Of a stretch of DNA of 38,042 nucleotides, positions 16,901-25,600 are shown one piece after another. Within the stretch, counting starts at the first letter, position 1. Each line of letters begins with the position of its first letter. Origin of the DNA: an uncultured Cytophagales bacterium (GTDB taxonomy: Bacteria; Bacteroidota; Bacteroidia; Cytophagales; 172606-1). Both the position numbers and the translations under genes were made by a program. The notes under the pieces are model-generated. The model did not search any database, was not told where the DNA came from, and saw only the letters and a list, made by a program, of their open reading frames with translations. The DNA is taken from positions 1-38,042 of the forward strand of contig CADCTQ010000257.1 of assembly GCA_902805615.1 (NCBI GenBank), written 5' to 3'.

Positions 16901-18194
16901 TGGTCAGCCACGCAAACACCACCCCGAACAGCGGCGTGCCGCCCAGGCTCCTTTCCGGCGACGCGCGTTCCACGATCTTCTCGAAGGGCACGTCCTGGTG
17001 ATCGTAGGCTTCCAGCACCGTCCGCTTCACCTCCGCCAGCAGCGCGGTGAACGGCTGCTTACCGGCCACCGTGCTGCGCACGGGCAGCATGTTCACGAAG
17101 AACCCCACCAGGGGCGTGATTTCCGGCTGCGCCCGGTTGGCAATGGGCGTGCCCACGCAGATGTCTTCCTGGTCGGTGTACCGGTAGAGCAATACCTTGA
17201 ACGCCGCCAGCAGCGTCATGAAGGGTGTAACCCCCGCGCGGTTGGACAACTCTTTCAGGCGCCGGCTCAGTTCCGGACCCAGGTCGGTGCAGCGGGTATT
17301 GCCGCCGGCCGGTGCCACGGCACCGGGCGCGCCGTCCGCGGGCAGGCGAAGCGGCTCCATGCCCCGTAGTTTCCGTTCCCAGTAGCCGAGCTTCTTCTCC
17401 AGCAGTGATCCGCTCAGGTATTGCCGCTGCCACACGGCGTAGTCGGCGTACTGCACCGGCAAGGGAGGCAACGGGGAAGGGCGGTTCGCCCGGAAGGATT
17501 GGTACAACGTGACCAGCTCGCGGACGATGATGGGCATGGACCAGTCATCGGAGGCCACGTGGTGCATCACCATCACCAGCAGGTGTCCGCCGCCGGTGGT
17601 TTTGAACAGGTCCGCCCGCAGCATGTGATCCTTCGCCAGGTCAAACGGCCGGGCGATCCTTTCCCGGATGATGCGCTCCTGTTCTTCCCCGGAGATGGGC
17701 TGCGCCGGGCAGCCAAGCGTCCAGCCGCCGGCCGGTTGTACGCGCTGAAAGGGCGTACCGTCCTTTTCCACCAGCGTGGTCCGCAGCACCTCGTGCCGGT
17801 TGATGATCTCGCGGAAGGCTTTTTCGAGGATACGGGGGTCGAGATTGCCGGCAATGCGCAGCACGACGGGCATGTGGTAGGCCTGGCTTCCTTCCAGCCG
17901 GTCAATGAACCACAGCCGCTCCTGGGCGAACGACAGGGGCAGGTCGCCGGCTCCCGCGCGGGAGCGGGCGGCGATCCGCGGCGCCTGCTCCCGGATTTCG
18001 GTCAGATGATCCGCTTCGTCGAGGAGAAAGCCGGTGATTTCCTCCCGGTATTGCCTGAGCAGGGTGAGCAGGTCCTGGTGCGGCGCCTGGTCCTTGTTCA
18101 CTTTCAGGCGCAGCTTGCCGTTGTCCAGGAAAGGATGCACACCGGCTTCTTTGGCCTGGTTGAGCAACTCGATCACTCCATCGGTAGTCTTCAT
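13986..18194 (-). CDS. Terminal NRPS module, TubC_N-C-A-T-TE, predicted Leu
   Basis: The product is 1402 residues. Residues about 1-60 are a TubC_N-type docking domain (MKTTDGVIELLNQAKEAGVH...). The condensation domain (about 75-500) has HHVASDDW near 211, with Asp where the usual motif has Gly. The adenylation domain (about 540-1030, TSGSTGRPKG near 695) gives the code D-A-W-F-L-G-N-V-I-K, read from FDASVWE, IFLPT, ILTGG and NNYGPTETTVI. This is one residue from the classic Leu code. The carrier Ser is in GGHSLL near 1068. A type I thioesterase follows, with GYSFGG near 1197, a likely Asp in VFDALAPD and His in PCNHINMMEG. It should add Leu, then release the chain by hydrolysis or cyclisation. 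It follows the JmjC gene in the same orientation. Confidence 0.92.
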   Translation of the reverse strand: MKTTDGVIELLNQAKEAGVHPFLDNGKLRLKVNKDQAPHQDLLTLLRQYREEITGFLLDEADHLTEIREQAPRIAARSRAGAGDLPLSFAQERLWFIDRLEGSQAYHMPVVLRIAGNLDPRILEKAFREIINRHEVLRTTLVEKDGTPFQRVQPAGGWTLGCPAQPISGEEQERIIRERIARPFDLAKDHMLRADLFKTTGGGHLLVMVMHHVASDDWSMPIIVRELVTLYQSFRANRPSPLPPLPVQYADYAVWQRQYLSGSLLEKKLGYWERKLRGMEPLRLPADGAPGAVAPAGGNTRCTDLGPELSRRLKELSNRAGVTPFMTLLAAFKVLLYRYTDQEDICVGTPIANRAQPEITPLVGFFVNMLPVRSTVAGKQPFTALLAEVKRTVLEAYDHQDVPFEKIVERASPERSLGGTPLFGVVFAWLTSDPPGAEPPGEDEVTLSAVPFENGNPKFDLTLTVEDRPEGLQLNLECRNGFLGGGVIDRTLEHYRRLLAAVVAEPDRPVETLNLLSPAEENRLLAEFNDTAAPYPADTTVVALFERQARQWPGNVAVRDGAQSLTYGELDEKATRLARHLRDACAVQPGALIGIMTHRSSWMVVAILGVLKAGAAYVPIGMDYPPERKSFILEDAGLRLVLVESEEASLPDHPGTAVFRVDTELERLGPAASESPLAAASAGDLAYVIYTSGSTGRPKGVMVEHRSLVNLCCFHTSYYQVTRHSRGAMFAEPAFDASVWETHPYLVNGATLCPVRDNDTRHDTARLQAFILDQEITHIFLPTQVCLDFISNKRAAGKATILTGGEALVLPEKANLTLFNNYGPTETTVITTVYRVEPGETGSVPIGKPITNTRAYILGKAGGLMPQGLVGELCIAGDGVARGYLNGGGVTEEKFVQDPFMPGVMYRTGDLARWRPDGNLEYRGRLDDQVKIRGFRIEPGEIETVLSRSAGVSRCVVTAPVAASGSRQLVAYVVPAGDFDEAGIRQYLGSVLPPYMIPGVFIPLDGLPHTDSGKVDKKRLPAPGAATLPEKQYAPARNQTEQGLVEIWQEVLNAGRVGVFDNFFEVGGHSLLAAKVMARIGKVFSVRLPISALLTHPTISALAGRIAAGDGQGAPPVVAMNAEGTKPPVFCAPPGGGNVIPYYELARALGADQPLYAFQAPGADAQSAPLRSVPEMAKVYIAEMQKISPEGPYTLAGYSFGGGVIYEMALQLTRSGFGVKQLIVFDALAPDATEQPYDETLPATYTDWLLYFKDVYNLAARTPGEQVALDRHELAGKPEAEQLALFHGRLAPREAGLTPGQLKAYMDVYMTNASISYVPDTREPLDVPVVLFRGEQTLTAFTDEQVARRNEMAAGKAEREDLGWRDFTTGRVDVYPIPCNHINMMEGGTIALMIEFLNKHLN

Positions 18195-18212
18195 AAGGTA
18201 AGGAATTTATCT

Positions 18213-18238
18213 CCGCGGCGGGCAACGGCGCGCCGCGG
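18213..18238. repeat. Intercistronic GC inverted repeat upstream of the terminal NRPS
   Basis: The arms CCGCGGCG (18213-18220) and CGCCGCGG (18231-18238) flank a 10-nt loop. It occupies the 56-bp gap between the JmjC gene stop and the terminal NRPS start. There is no T-tract, so it is not a typical terminator. Confidence 0.5.
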
Positions 18239-18250
18239 GGCAATGCGGCA

Positions 18251-19156
18251 TTAAGAAAATTTACTTTTGAGGAAACCGGCGATGTCCCGGGCTTCCGCGT
18301 CTTCGCCCACCCAGTCCCTGAGGAAAAAGCGGACGATTTCGAGCTGGTCGTCGTCGGGGTGCTGGTTGATGTACTCGCAAAACCGGTCCAGGCCCGAAGC
18401 GTGCACGAAATTCCAGGTAATGGAAATGCTGTCGTCGAGGCACTTTACGTCGTGGAACCATCCCCCCGGGAAGAAGATCATTTCACCCGGGTGCAGCACG
18501 TCGTCGTAGGCAAGCGTGCCCCGGCTGAAGGTGGGGAACGCGTCGGGGTCGGGCGATTCAACGTCCACAAACTTTCCGTCCCGCATCAGGTGCCCGGCCT
18601 CCGAAGGGGCGTAGAGCAACACTTTCTTGCGGCCGTAGAACTGGCACAACACCGCGTTGCTGTTGAAGGGGTCCCGGTGCAGCCTCGTCCGCGCCCCTTT
18701 GCCCGAGATGAACAGGCCCTTGTAGGGGAAATGGGTTTCGTTGATGTTGGCCTGCCCGCCTTCGGGCACGAAAGGCACCGCCAGCGAACTGTTGGGTAAA
18801 AAGCCCGGGTGCTGCCACGCGCCGGCAAGCTCGGCAAACAGTTCGTCGGACCAGAAAAAATCTATCTCCTTCAGCTTAGTGTACCACCGGATGTAGTGCA
18901 GGCTGCGGCCGGCCTCTGCGCCCTTGCCGAAATTACTTTCCAGGTAGTCGGCCAGCGGGTCAATGGTTTGCAGGTCAAACAGATCGTCGTACACCTGCAC
19001 CTCGTAGTGGCCGAATTCTTTCTTCAGAAATTCGGGCGTAAATTTCTCCAGCTGCCACTTTTTCATCGCATCGGTGATGATCACCGGCTTGCCGGGTATG
19101 AGAAATTCCGCTACGAACCGCTCTTCCGACAAATTCTCTACTCTCTCAACTTTCAT
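18251..19156 (-). CDS. JmjC/cupin-type Fe(II)/2-oxoglutarate hydroxylase
   Basis: The product is 301 residues from ATG 19156. It shows the cupin_8/JmjC layout: N-terminal GKPVIITDAMKKW (22-34), TRLHRDPFNSNAVLCQFYGRK (about 157-177) with the iron ligands His160 and Asp162, and PGGWFHDVKCL with the third ligand His235; Lys178 or a neighbour may bind 2-oxoglutarate. Relatives hydroxylate protein, peptide or free amino-acid side chains, using O2 and 2-oxoglutarate. The enzyme lacks a signal peptide. It lies between the two NRPS genes, 19 bp after a 54-codon ORF resembling its own N-terminus, so it is very probably a tailoring enzyme. Likely acceptors are a carrier-bound Asp, Dab or Leu, or the finished peptide. 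The sequence does not show which. Confidence 0.85.
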   Translation of the reverse strand: MKVERVENLSEERFVAEFLIPGKPVIITDAMKKWQLEKFTPEFLKKEFGHYEVQVYDDLFDLQTIDPLADYLESNFGKGAEAGRSLHYIRWYTKLKEIDFFWSDELFAELAGAWQHPGFLPNSSLAVPFVPEGGQANINETHFPYKGLFISGKGARTRLHRDPFNSNAVLCQFYGRKKVLLYAPSEAGHLMRDGKFVDVESPDPDAFPTFSRGTLAYDDVLHPGEMIFFPGGWFHDVKCLDDSISITWNFVHASGLDRFCEYINQHPDDDQLEIVRFFLRDWVGEDAEARDIAGFLKSKFS

Positions 19157-19175
19157 ACTTTACTGATTTAATATT

Positions 19176-19340
19176 TTATTCAAATCGCTGCTTTTCTCCC
19201 GCCGGTTTCCCGTCATCCGGCCAGTTCAGCGCCTGCCGTTCTTTCATCATTCCCTTGATGCGCACGGGCTTTCCTTTTTTGACGTGCTCGGCGTAGAACG
19301 CCGGCCGGGAAATGCGGTCAACAACATCTATGTTCATCAT
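19176..19340 (-). CDS. 54-residue ORF resembling the N-terminus of the adjacent JmjC protein
   Basis: A small minus-strand ORF starts at ATG 19340 (or 19337), 11 bp after the stop of the four-module NRPS, and ends at TAA 19176, 19 bp before the JmjC start. The product begins MMNIDVVDRISRPAFYAEHV. It aligns without gaps to the first 35 or so residues of the JmjC protein: shared V, S, F, AE, GKPV, I, MK and Q, 14 of 33 positions by eye. It stops where the cupin core would begin. It is therefore either the truncated remnant of a second hydroxylase gene or a genuine small protein. Its tight spacing keeps it inside the operon. It is not an MbtH-like protein: it lacks that family's conserved Trp and NxExQxSxWP pattern. 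Confidence 0.6.
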   Translation of the reverse strand: MMNIDVVDRISRPAFYAEHVKKGKPVRIKGMMKERQALNWPDDGKPAGEKQRFE

Positions 19341-19351
19341 GTAACCGAAAA

Positions 19352-22300
19352 TTAAAAGTCTACGATTTCGAATTCTATGGTTTCGTCTTTGTCTTCGGGC
19401 TTCACCAGTTGAATGTAAGCGGCCAGCTCTTCGACGGTGCTGTACTTGAACAAGGTGATGACGGGCAGGTTGAGGGAAAACTCCTTACGGATGATCAGGA
19501 TTATTTTTGTAACCAGCAGCGAATGGCCGCCGCAGCTGAAAAAATCATCCTGCACGCCCAGGGTCTCGATGCCCAGCACGGTTTTCCAGATGTCAATCAG
19601 CTTTTGTTCGGTTTCGTTGCGCGGCGGCACGTGGTGCCCGCTTTGCCCCGAATCCGGCTGGCCCTGGGCGACAAACCGCTTGAGCAGTTCTTTCTCATCT
19701 ACTTTGTCACTCATGTTCACGGGGAAATCCGCCATGATGCAATAGTGAGTCGGCTGCATGAACGGCGGCAATTCACCCCGGCAGCGGCTGTAAATCCGTT
19801 CCCTGAGCCTGTCGTCGTCGTGTTCCCCGGCCCCGGCCCGCACAAAGGCGATCAGGTATTCCTTGCCTTCGTTTTTGTGAATGACCAGGTGGCAATCCTG
19901 CACGTGCGGCTCGGTCCGGATCAGGGCTGCAATTTCGTCCAGTTCCACGCGGTGCCCCCGGACCTTCACCTGGTTGTCAATCCTGCTCCAGAACTCCAGG
20001 TTTCCGTCGGCCAGCCACCTTCCCAGGTCGCCGGTTTTGTAGATGGTATCCCCCAGCGTCCCCTCGAAGGGGTTGGGGATAAAGCTGGCGGCTGTCTTTT
20101 CGGGCCTGTTCCAGTAGCCGGCGCCTACCCCGATTCCCGACACCCATATTTCCCCCGGCACCCCTACCGGGCACAAAGCGCCGGTCTTGTCGGTGATGAA
20201 TATGTTCATGTTGGCCACCGGGCGGCCGATGGGCACCCGCAGGGCGTTCTCCAGGGGTTGCCTGATCTTGTACTGGGCAATGTCGTCCGAAGCTTCGCAG
20301 GGGCCGTAGCCGTTCAGCAACTGTACGTCGGGATACATGGCCAGCAATTGATTCACCAGTTGCACCGGGATGCTTTCGCCGACCAGCATGATCCACGCCA
20401 GGTGCGGCAGCGCGGGGGGAGCGGGCAGGGTTTTGACGTACTCTACCAGTCCCCACACGTACGTAGGCACAAATTCCACCAACGTGACGCGGGTACGGTT
20501 GAGCAACTGCACCACTTGTTCGTAGTCAAGCAGCGTTTCCTTGTCGGCGATCACCACGGCCCCGCCTTTGAGCAGGGGGCCCAGCATCTGCCACACCGAA
20601 ATGTCGGAACCAATGCCGGCGCTTTGCAGGAAGCGGAAGTCGTCGGGCAGCGCCATGTCTTCGTATTCGGCCAGGATGTGGTTGATGGCCCCGTCGTGGC
20701 GGGTGATGGCGCCCTTGGGCTCGCCCGTGGAACCCGACGTGTAGAGCACGTACGCCCAGCTGCGGAGCTGATTCCGGTTCGGGGGGTTGGCCGGGCTGCT
20801 TTCCCGCAGGGCATTCCCGTCCCGGACGGCCGAGTGGGCGGCGTGTTTTTGCAGGGTTTCTTCCGGAGCCGCATCCACCAGCAGCAGCCGCGCCACGAGC
20901 CCGCCCTCCAGGTTGTCGAGCAGCGCCGCGTCGGTGACCAGCGCGGCGGGCGGGTTCTGCGTGAGCATTTTCCCGATCCGGGCGGGTGGGTTCTGCGTGT
21001 CGAGCGGCACGTACACGGCCCCGCTTTTGAGAATGCCCACCAGGCAGGCCACCAGCCCGGGACTCCGGTCGAGGTAAACGGCCACGCATTCGCCGGGCTG
21101 CACGCCCAATGCCAGCAGGGCATGGGCGACCCGGTTGGCCTGTTCGTTGAGCCTGCGGTAGGTCCACTCCTCCCCGTCGTTGCCCACCACGGCAACGGCT
21201 TCGGGGTATTTGGCCACCACCTCCTCGAACCGCACGTTGAGCGGGCGGGTATTGTCGTAGGCGACCGCGCCCCGGTTGAAACCCTCCGGCCCGGCCGTGT
21301 TCCCGAGGATGCGCATTTTCTCCGCTTCCGGGAGCATGGAGAGGCTGTCAATCCGCCCGGAGGCGTCGGCGGCCACCGACGAGAGAAGCACCTCGAAGTG
21401 CCGGATCATCCGCGCTACCGTTTCGCGGGTGAACAGGTCGCAGCAGTACTCCACGCCCAGGCGCAGCCCTTCGGGGGTTTCGCGGCAATCAATGCTCAGG
21501 TCAAACTGGCTCGTGGTGTGCCCGGCCGGTTCGGGCGCCAGCTCCAGCCCGGGGATGTGCACCGCTTCGCTCGCCGGGTTGTTGTTGAGCGAAAACATCA
21601 CGTCGAACAGCGGGTTGCGGCTGGTATCGCGGCCTTCCACCACCTTCACCACGATGTTCTCGTAGGGCACGTCCTGGTGCTGGTACGCCGACAGCGTGGT
21701 TTCCCGGACCCGGGCCAGCAGTTCGGTAAAGGCCGGGTTGCCGGCCAGGTCCGTGCGCAGCGCCAGGGTGTTGATGAAGCACCCGATCAGCGGTTCGGTT
21801 TCGGCCGGCAACCGGTTGGCGACGGGGGTGCCCACGCAGATGTCGTGCTGGCCGGTATACCGGTAGAGGAACACCTTGAACGCGGCCAGCAGGGTCATGA
21901 ACAGCGTACTGTTCTCCCGGCCCGACAGGGCGGCCAACTCCGCGCTGAGCTGCGGGCTGAGCGCGTACTCGATCACGTCGCCCCGCGTGCTTTGCAGCGC
22001 CGGCCGCGCGAAATCGAGCGGCAGGTTGAGCGGCTCCACGTGCTTCAGCCGGTTCACCCAGTAGGCCAGTTTCCCTTCGAGTACCGACCCGGAGAGGTAA
22101 CTGCGTTGCCACAGCGCGTAGTCGGCGTACTGCACGGGCAGCGGCGGCAGCACGGGCTCCTGCCCGGCCTGGGCCTGCTTGTAGAGGCTCACCAGCTCGT
22201 TCACCAGGATGCTTCTCGACCAGCCGTCGGAGGCGATGTGGTGCATCACGATGACCAGCACGTGCTCGGCCTCCGACAAACGGACCACGCTGAAACGGAT

Positions 22301-22640
22301 CCCCGGGTCGGCCTCCAGGTTGAAGGGGGCGGTTATTTTTTGGGCGATGAACGCCCGCAGGTCTTCTTCCCCGCCCCCGTTCTGCCAGTCGTGGTATTCG
22401 GCGGCCGGCGTGCCGGCGGGCAGGATCACCTGCACCGGGCCGTTTTCCGTTTCGCGGAACACGGTGCGCAGGGCTTCGTGGCGGGCGGTGAGGGCGGCCA
22501 TGCACCGGTCCATCGCCGGCCGGCTGAAGCTGCCGCGCAGCCGCAGTACGATGGGAATGTGGTAGTTGAGGCTTCCCTGGAGCTTGTCAATGAACCACAG
22601 CCGTTCCTGCGGGAAAGACAGCGGGATGGCGGCGGGGCGG
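19352..22640 (-). other. NRPS module 4: C-A-T, paralog of module 2 adenylation domain
   Basis: Approximate extent. The pocket, read from SDISVWQM, VEFVPTY, IMLVGE and NGYGPCEASDD, gives D-I-W-E-M-V-G-D-D-K, close to module 2. It shares module 2's GPCEASDD motif and its NMSDKVDEKEL-type A10 region. It is expected to load the same or a related basic residue. It passes the chain to the terminal Leu module. Confidence 0.6.
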
Positions 22641-25600
22641 GGTGCGGCGGCAAGCGCCGGCGTGGCCCGTTCGGGCCGCTGCCCGGCGAGCAGCGCGGCC
22701 AGTTCGCGCACGGTGGGGTGCAGGAACAGGTCGCGGATCGTCAGGTCCTTGCCCAGCCCTTTGCGGATGGCCGCCACGGCGCGCATGGCAAGCAGCGAAT
22801 GGCCGCCCAGCCGGAAAAAGTTGTCGTGGGCGCCCACGCGGGGTACGTGCAGGAGTCTTTCCCAGGTGGCCGCAATGCCGGTTTCGGTTTCACCCTCCGG
22901 CCGCACGTAGTCGTGCTGCGCGGGCAGGGCGTTCCCGGGGTCGGGCAGCGCCCGGTGGTCTACCTTGCCGTTGGGAGTCAGCGGCAGGGCCTCCAGTGCC
23001 ACGAACCGGGCCGGCACCATGTAGGCGGGCAGCCGCCGGCCCAGCCAGGCCACGGCTTCGGCGTCCTGGTAAGCTTCCCCCGGCACCACGTACGCGACCA
23101 GGTGCAGCTGGCCGTCGGCATCCTTTACGGCCCGCACCACCGCCTGCTTTACGCCGGCGTATTTGCGCAGGGTACTCTCAATTTCCCCCAGTTCCACGCG
23201 GTGGCCCCGGACCTTCACCTGGCTGTCCACGCGGCCCAGGAACACGATGTTGCCGTCGGGCAGCCGGCGCACGAGGTCGCCGGTCTGGTACATGCGCCCC
23301 CCGTCCGAATAGGGGTCCGGGGTGAACTTTTCGGCCGTCAGGCCCGGCTTGTTGTGGTAGCCCGCGGCCACGCCGTGGCCGGCGATGAAGAGTTCGCCGG
23401 GCACCCCCACCGGGCACAGTTTCCGGTGGGCGTTGAGCACGTACACCCGGGCGTTGGAGAAGGGCGCCCCGACGGGAACCTTTTCGTACGCCTTCCCCGC
23501 TTCCACGCGGTGGAGGAGTTTGCCGATGGTGGTTTCGGTGGGGCCGTAGTGGTTGATCACGTTCAGTTCCGGGTTGGTGGCCCGGATCGTTGCCAGGATG
23601 TCAGGGGTGAGTTCTTCCCCGCCGAAAATGATGGCTTTGCCCGGCAGCAGCGGCGCGTCCCGGTGGAGGGCTTTCCAGTGGGAGGGCACTATTTTAAAAC
23701 AATCAATGGCGTGCCGTTTGAAGTACGCGTGCAGCCGGTCGGCATCCGCCAGGGTTTCCTTGGCGAACAGGTGCAGCGTGCCGCCCGACAACAGCGAACC
23801 GAACAAGGTGGTGTAGCCCAGGTCGGCGGCCAGCGTGGAAAGCAGGGCAAAGCTTCCGTACGCGGCAATGCCCGTGGCCGGGAAAAGCCCGTGGAAATAA
23901 TCGGCCAGGTTCTGGTGGGTCACCATTACGCCTTTGGGCCGGCCGGTAGAGCCGGAGGTATAGATCACGTAAGCCGTCTGCCGGGCCGGTACCGTAATGG
24001 CCGGATCGTCCGCCGGCTGGCGTTCGATGGCCGCCCACCCGGCGTCGATGAGCACCCGGGCGGCACCGCCCGCCGGCAGCAACGCGTTGCACCTTGCGTT
24101 GGTAATCACAAACAGAGCCTCCGCATCCTTGAGGATGTAGTCAATCCGGTCCTCGGGGAAGTCGGGGTCAATGGGTACGTACGCGCCGCCCGCTTTCCAA
24201 ACCCCCAGCATGGCAACCACCGCCTGGAAAGGATCGTCGAGGCAAATGGCGACGAAGGCGTTTTCCCGCAGCCCGGCGTTGCGCAAATGGTGGGCCACCC
24301 GGTTGGCGTTTTCCTGCAATTGCCGGTAGGTGCATTGCCCTTCCCCGAACACGAGGGCCCGGTTGCCGGGCGTTTTCAGGGCCTGCCCGTCAAACAGGTC
24401 GGCCATGGTTTTGTGGCGGGGATAAGGCACGCCGGCCGGGTTGAAGCCCGACACCAGCTGCCCGGTTTCGGCGGGGGTAAGCATTTCCAGGGCGCCGGCT
24501 TCCTCCGTGCTGCCGCCGGCCACGGCCCGCAGCAGGGTCTGGAAGTGGCCCGACATGGCCGCAATGGTTTCCCGGCGGAACAGGTCGGTGTTGTAGATGA
24601 TGTCTACGTGCAGCCCCCCGGCGTCTTCGGTGAGGTTGAAGCTCAGGTCAAACTTGCTGATGCCCAGCCGGAACGGAACGGCCATCAGGGTAAGGTCGGC
24701 CGCCTCAACGGGACCGGGGTCTTCGTTGTTGTCGAGCGAGAAGAGCACCTGGAACAGCGACGTGCGGCTCAGGTCCCGGCTCCCGGCCACCCGGTCAATG
24801 ATCATTTCGAAAGGCACCTCCTGGTGCTGGTACGCCTGGAGCGTCATCTCTTTGACCTGGGCCAGCAGTTCGTTGAAGCGGTGTTTGCCGGTAACGGTGC
24901 TGCGCAGCGCCAGCGTGTTGATGAAACACCCGATCAGCGGCTCGGTTTCCTTCTGCATCCGGTTGGCGACGGGCGTGCCCACGCAAATGTCTTCCTGCCC
25001 GGTGTAGCGGTGCAGCAGCACCTTGAAGGCCGTCAGCAGGGTTACGAACAGGGTCACCCCCTCCCGTTTGGAGCGTTCGTGCAGTTTCCCCGTCAGCTCT
25101 TTGTCGAGGGAGCACTCCACGATGTCGCCCCGGTTGGCCTGGATCGCCGGCCGGTCGAAATCAGTGGGCAGGTGCAGGGGCGTCACCTCGGCGAGCTGGC
25201 GTTCCCAGTAGCCGATCTTTTCGGCGATTATTTTGCTGAGGTATTTGCGCTGCCAGAGCGTGTAGTCAATGTACTGCACCGGGAGCGGCGCCAGGTCCGG
25301 CTGCACGTCCTGCCGGGCCGCCCGGTAGAGTGCCATGAGTTCGCGGATGAGCACGGTCATGGACCAGCCGTCGGAGGCGATGTGGTGCATGACCAGGATG
25401 AGCAGGTGTTCATCGTCAGCCATCCTGAGCAACTGGACCCGGAGCATGAAATCCGAGGCCAGGTCAAAGGGCAGCTTCAGGGCGTCATCCACCCGTTCGC
25501 CGATCAGCGTCTCGTCGTAGGCAACGGCCGAAAACTGAAGCGCCCAGGCGTCGGCCGGTAATACCACCTGGTGCGGCACCCCCTCTTCCACCCTGAACAC

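Noticed and set aside
19157..19350. MbtH-like gene in the gap after the giant NRPS
   Set aside because: The only ORF here is 54 residues and resembles the JmjC N-terminus. It lacks the conserved Trp and NxExQxSxWP pattern of MbtH proteins.
19409..25561. A 2050-codon open frame on the plus strand, with others at 26837-30175, 13995-16172 and 16236-17369
   Set aside because: They lie antisense to clear NRPS genes whose domain motifs are intact on the minus strand. The high GC content and codon bias open the opposite frame, and the translations show no domains.
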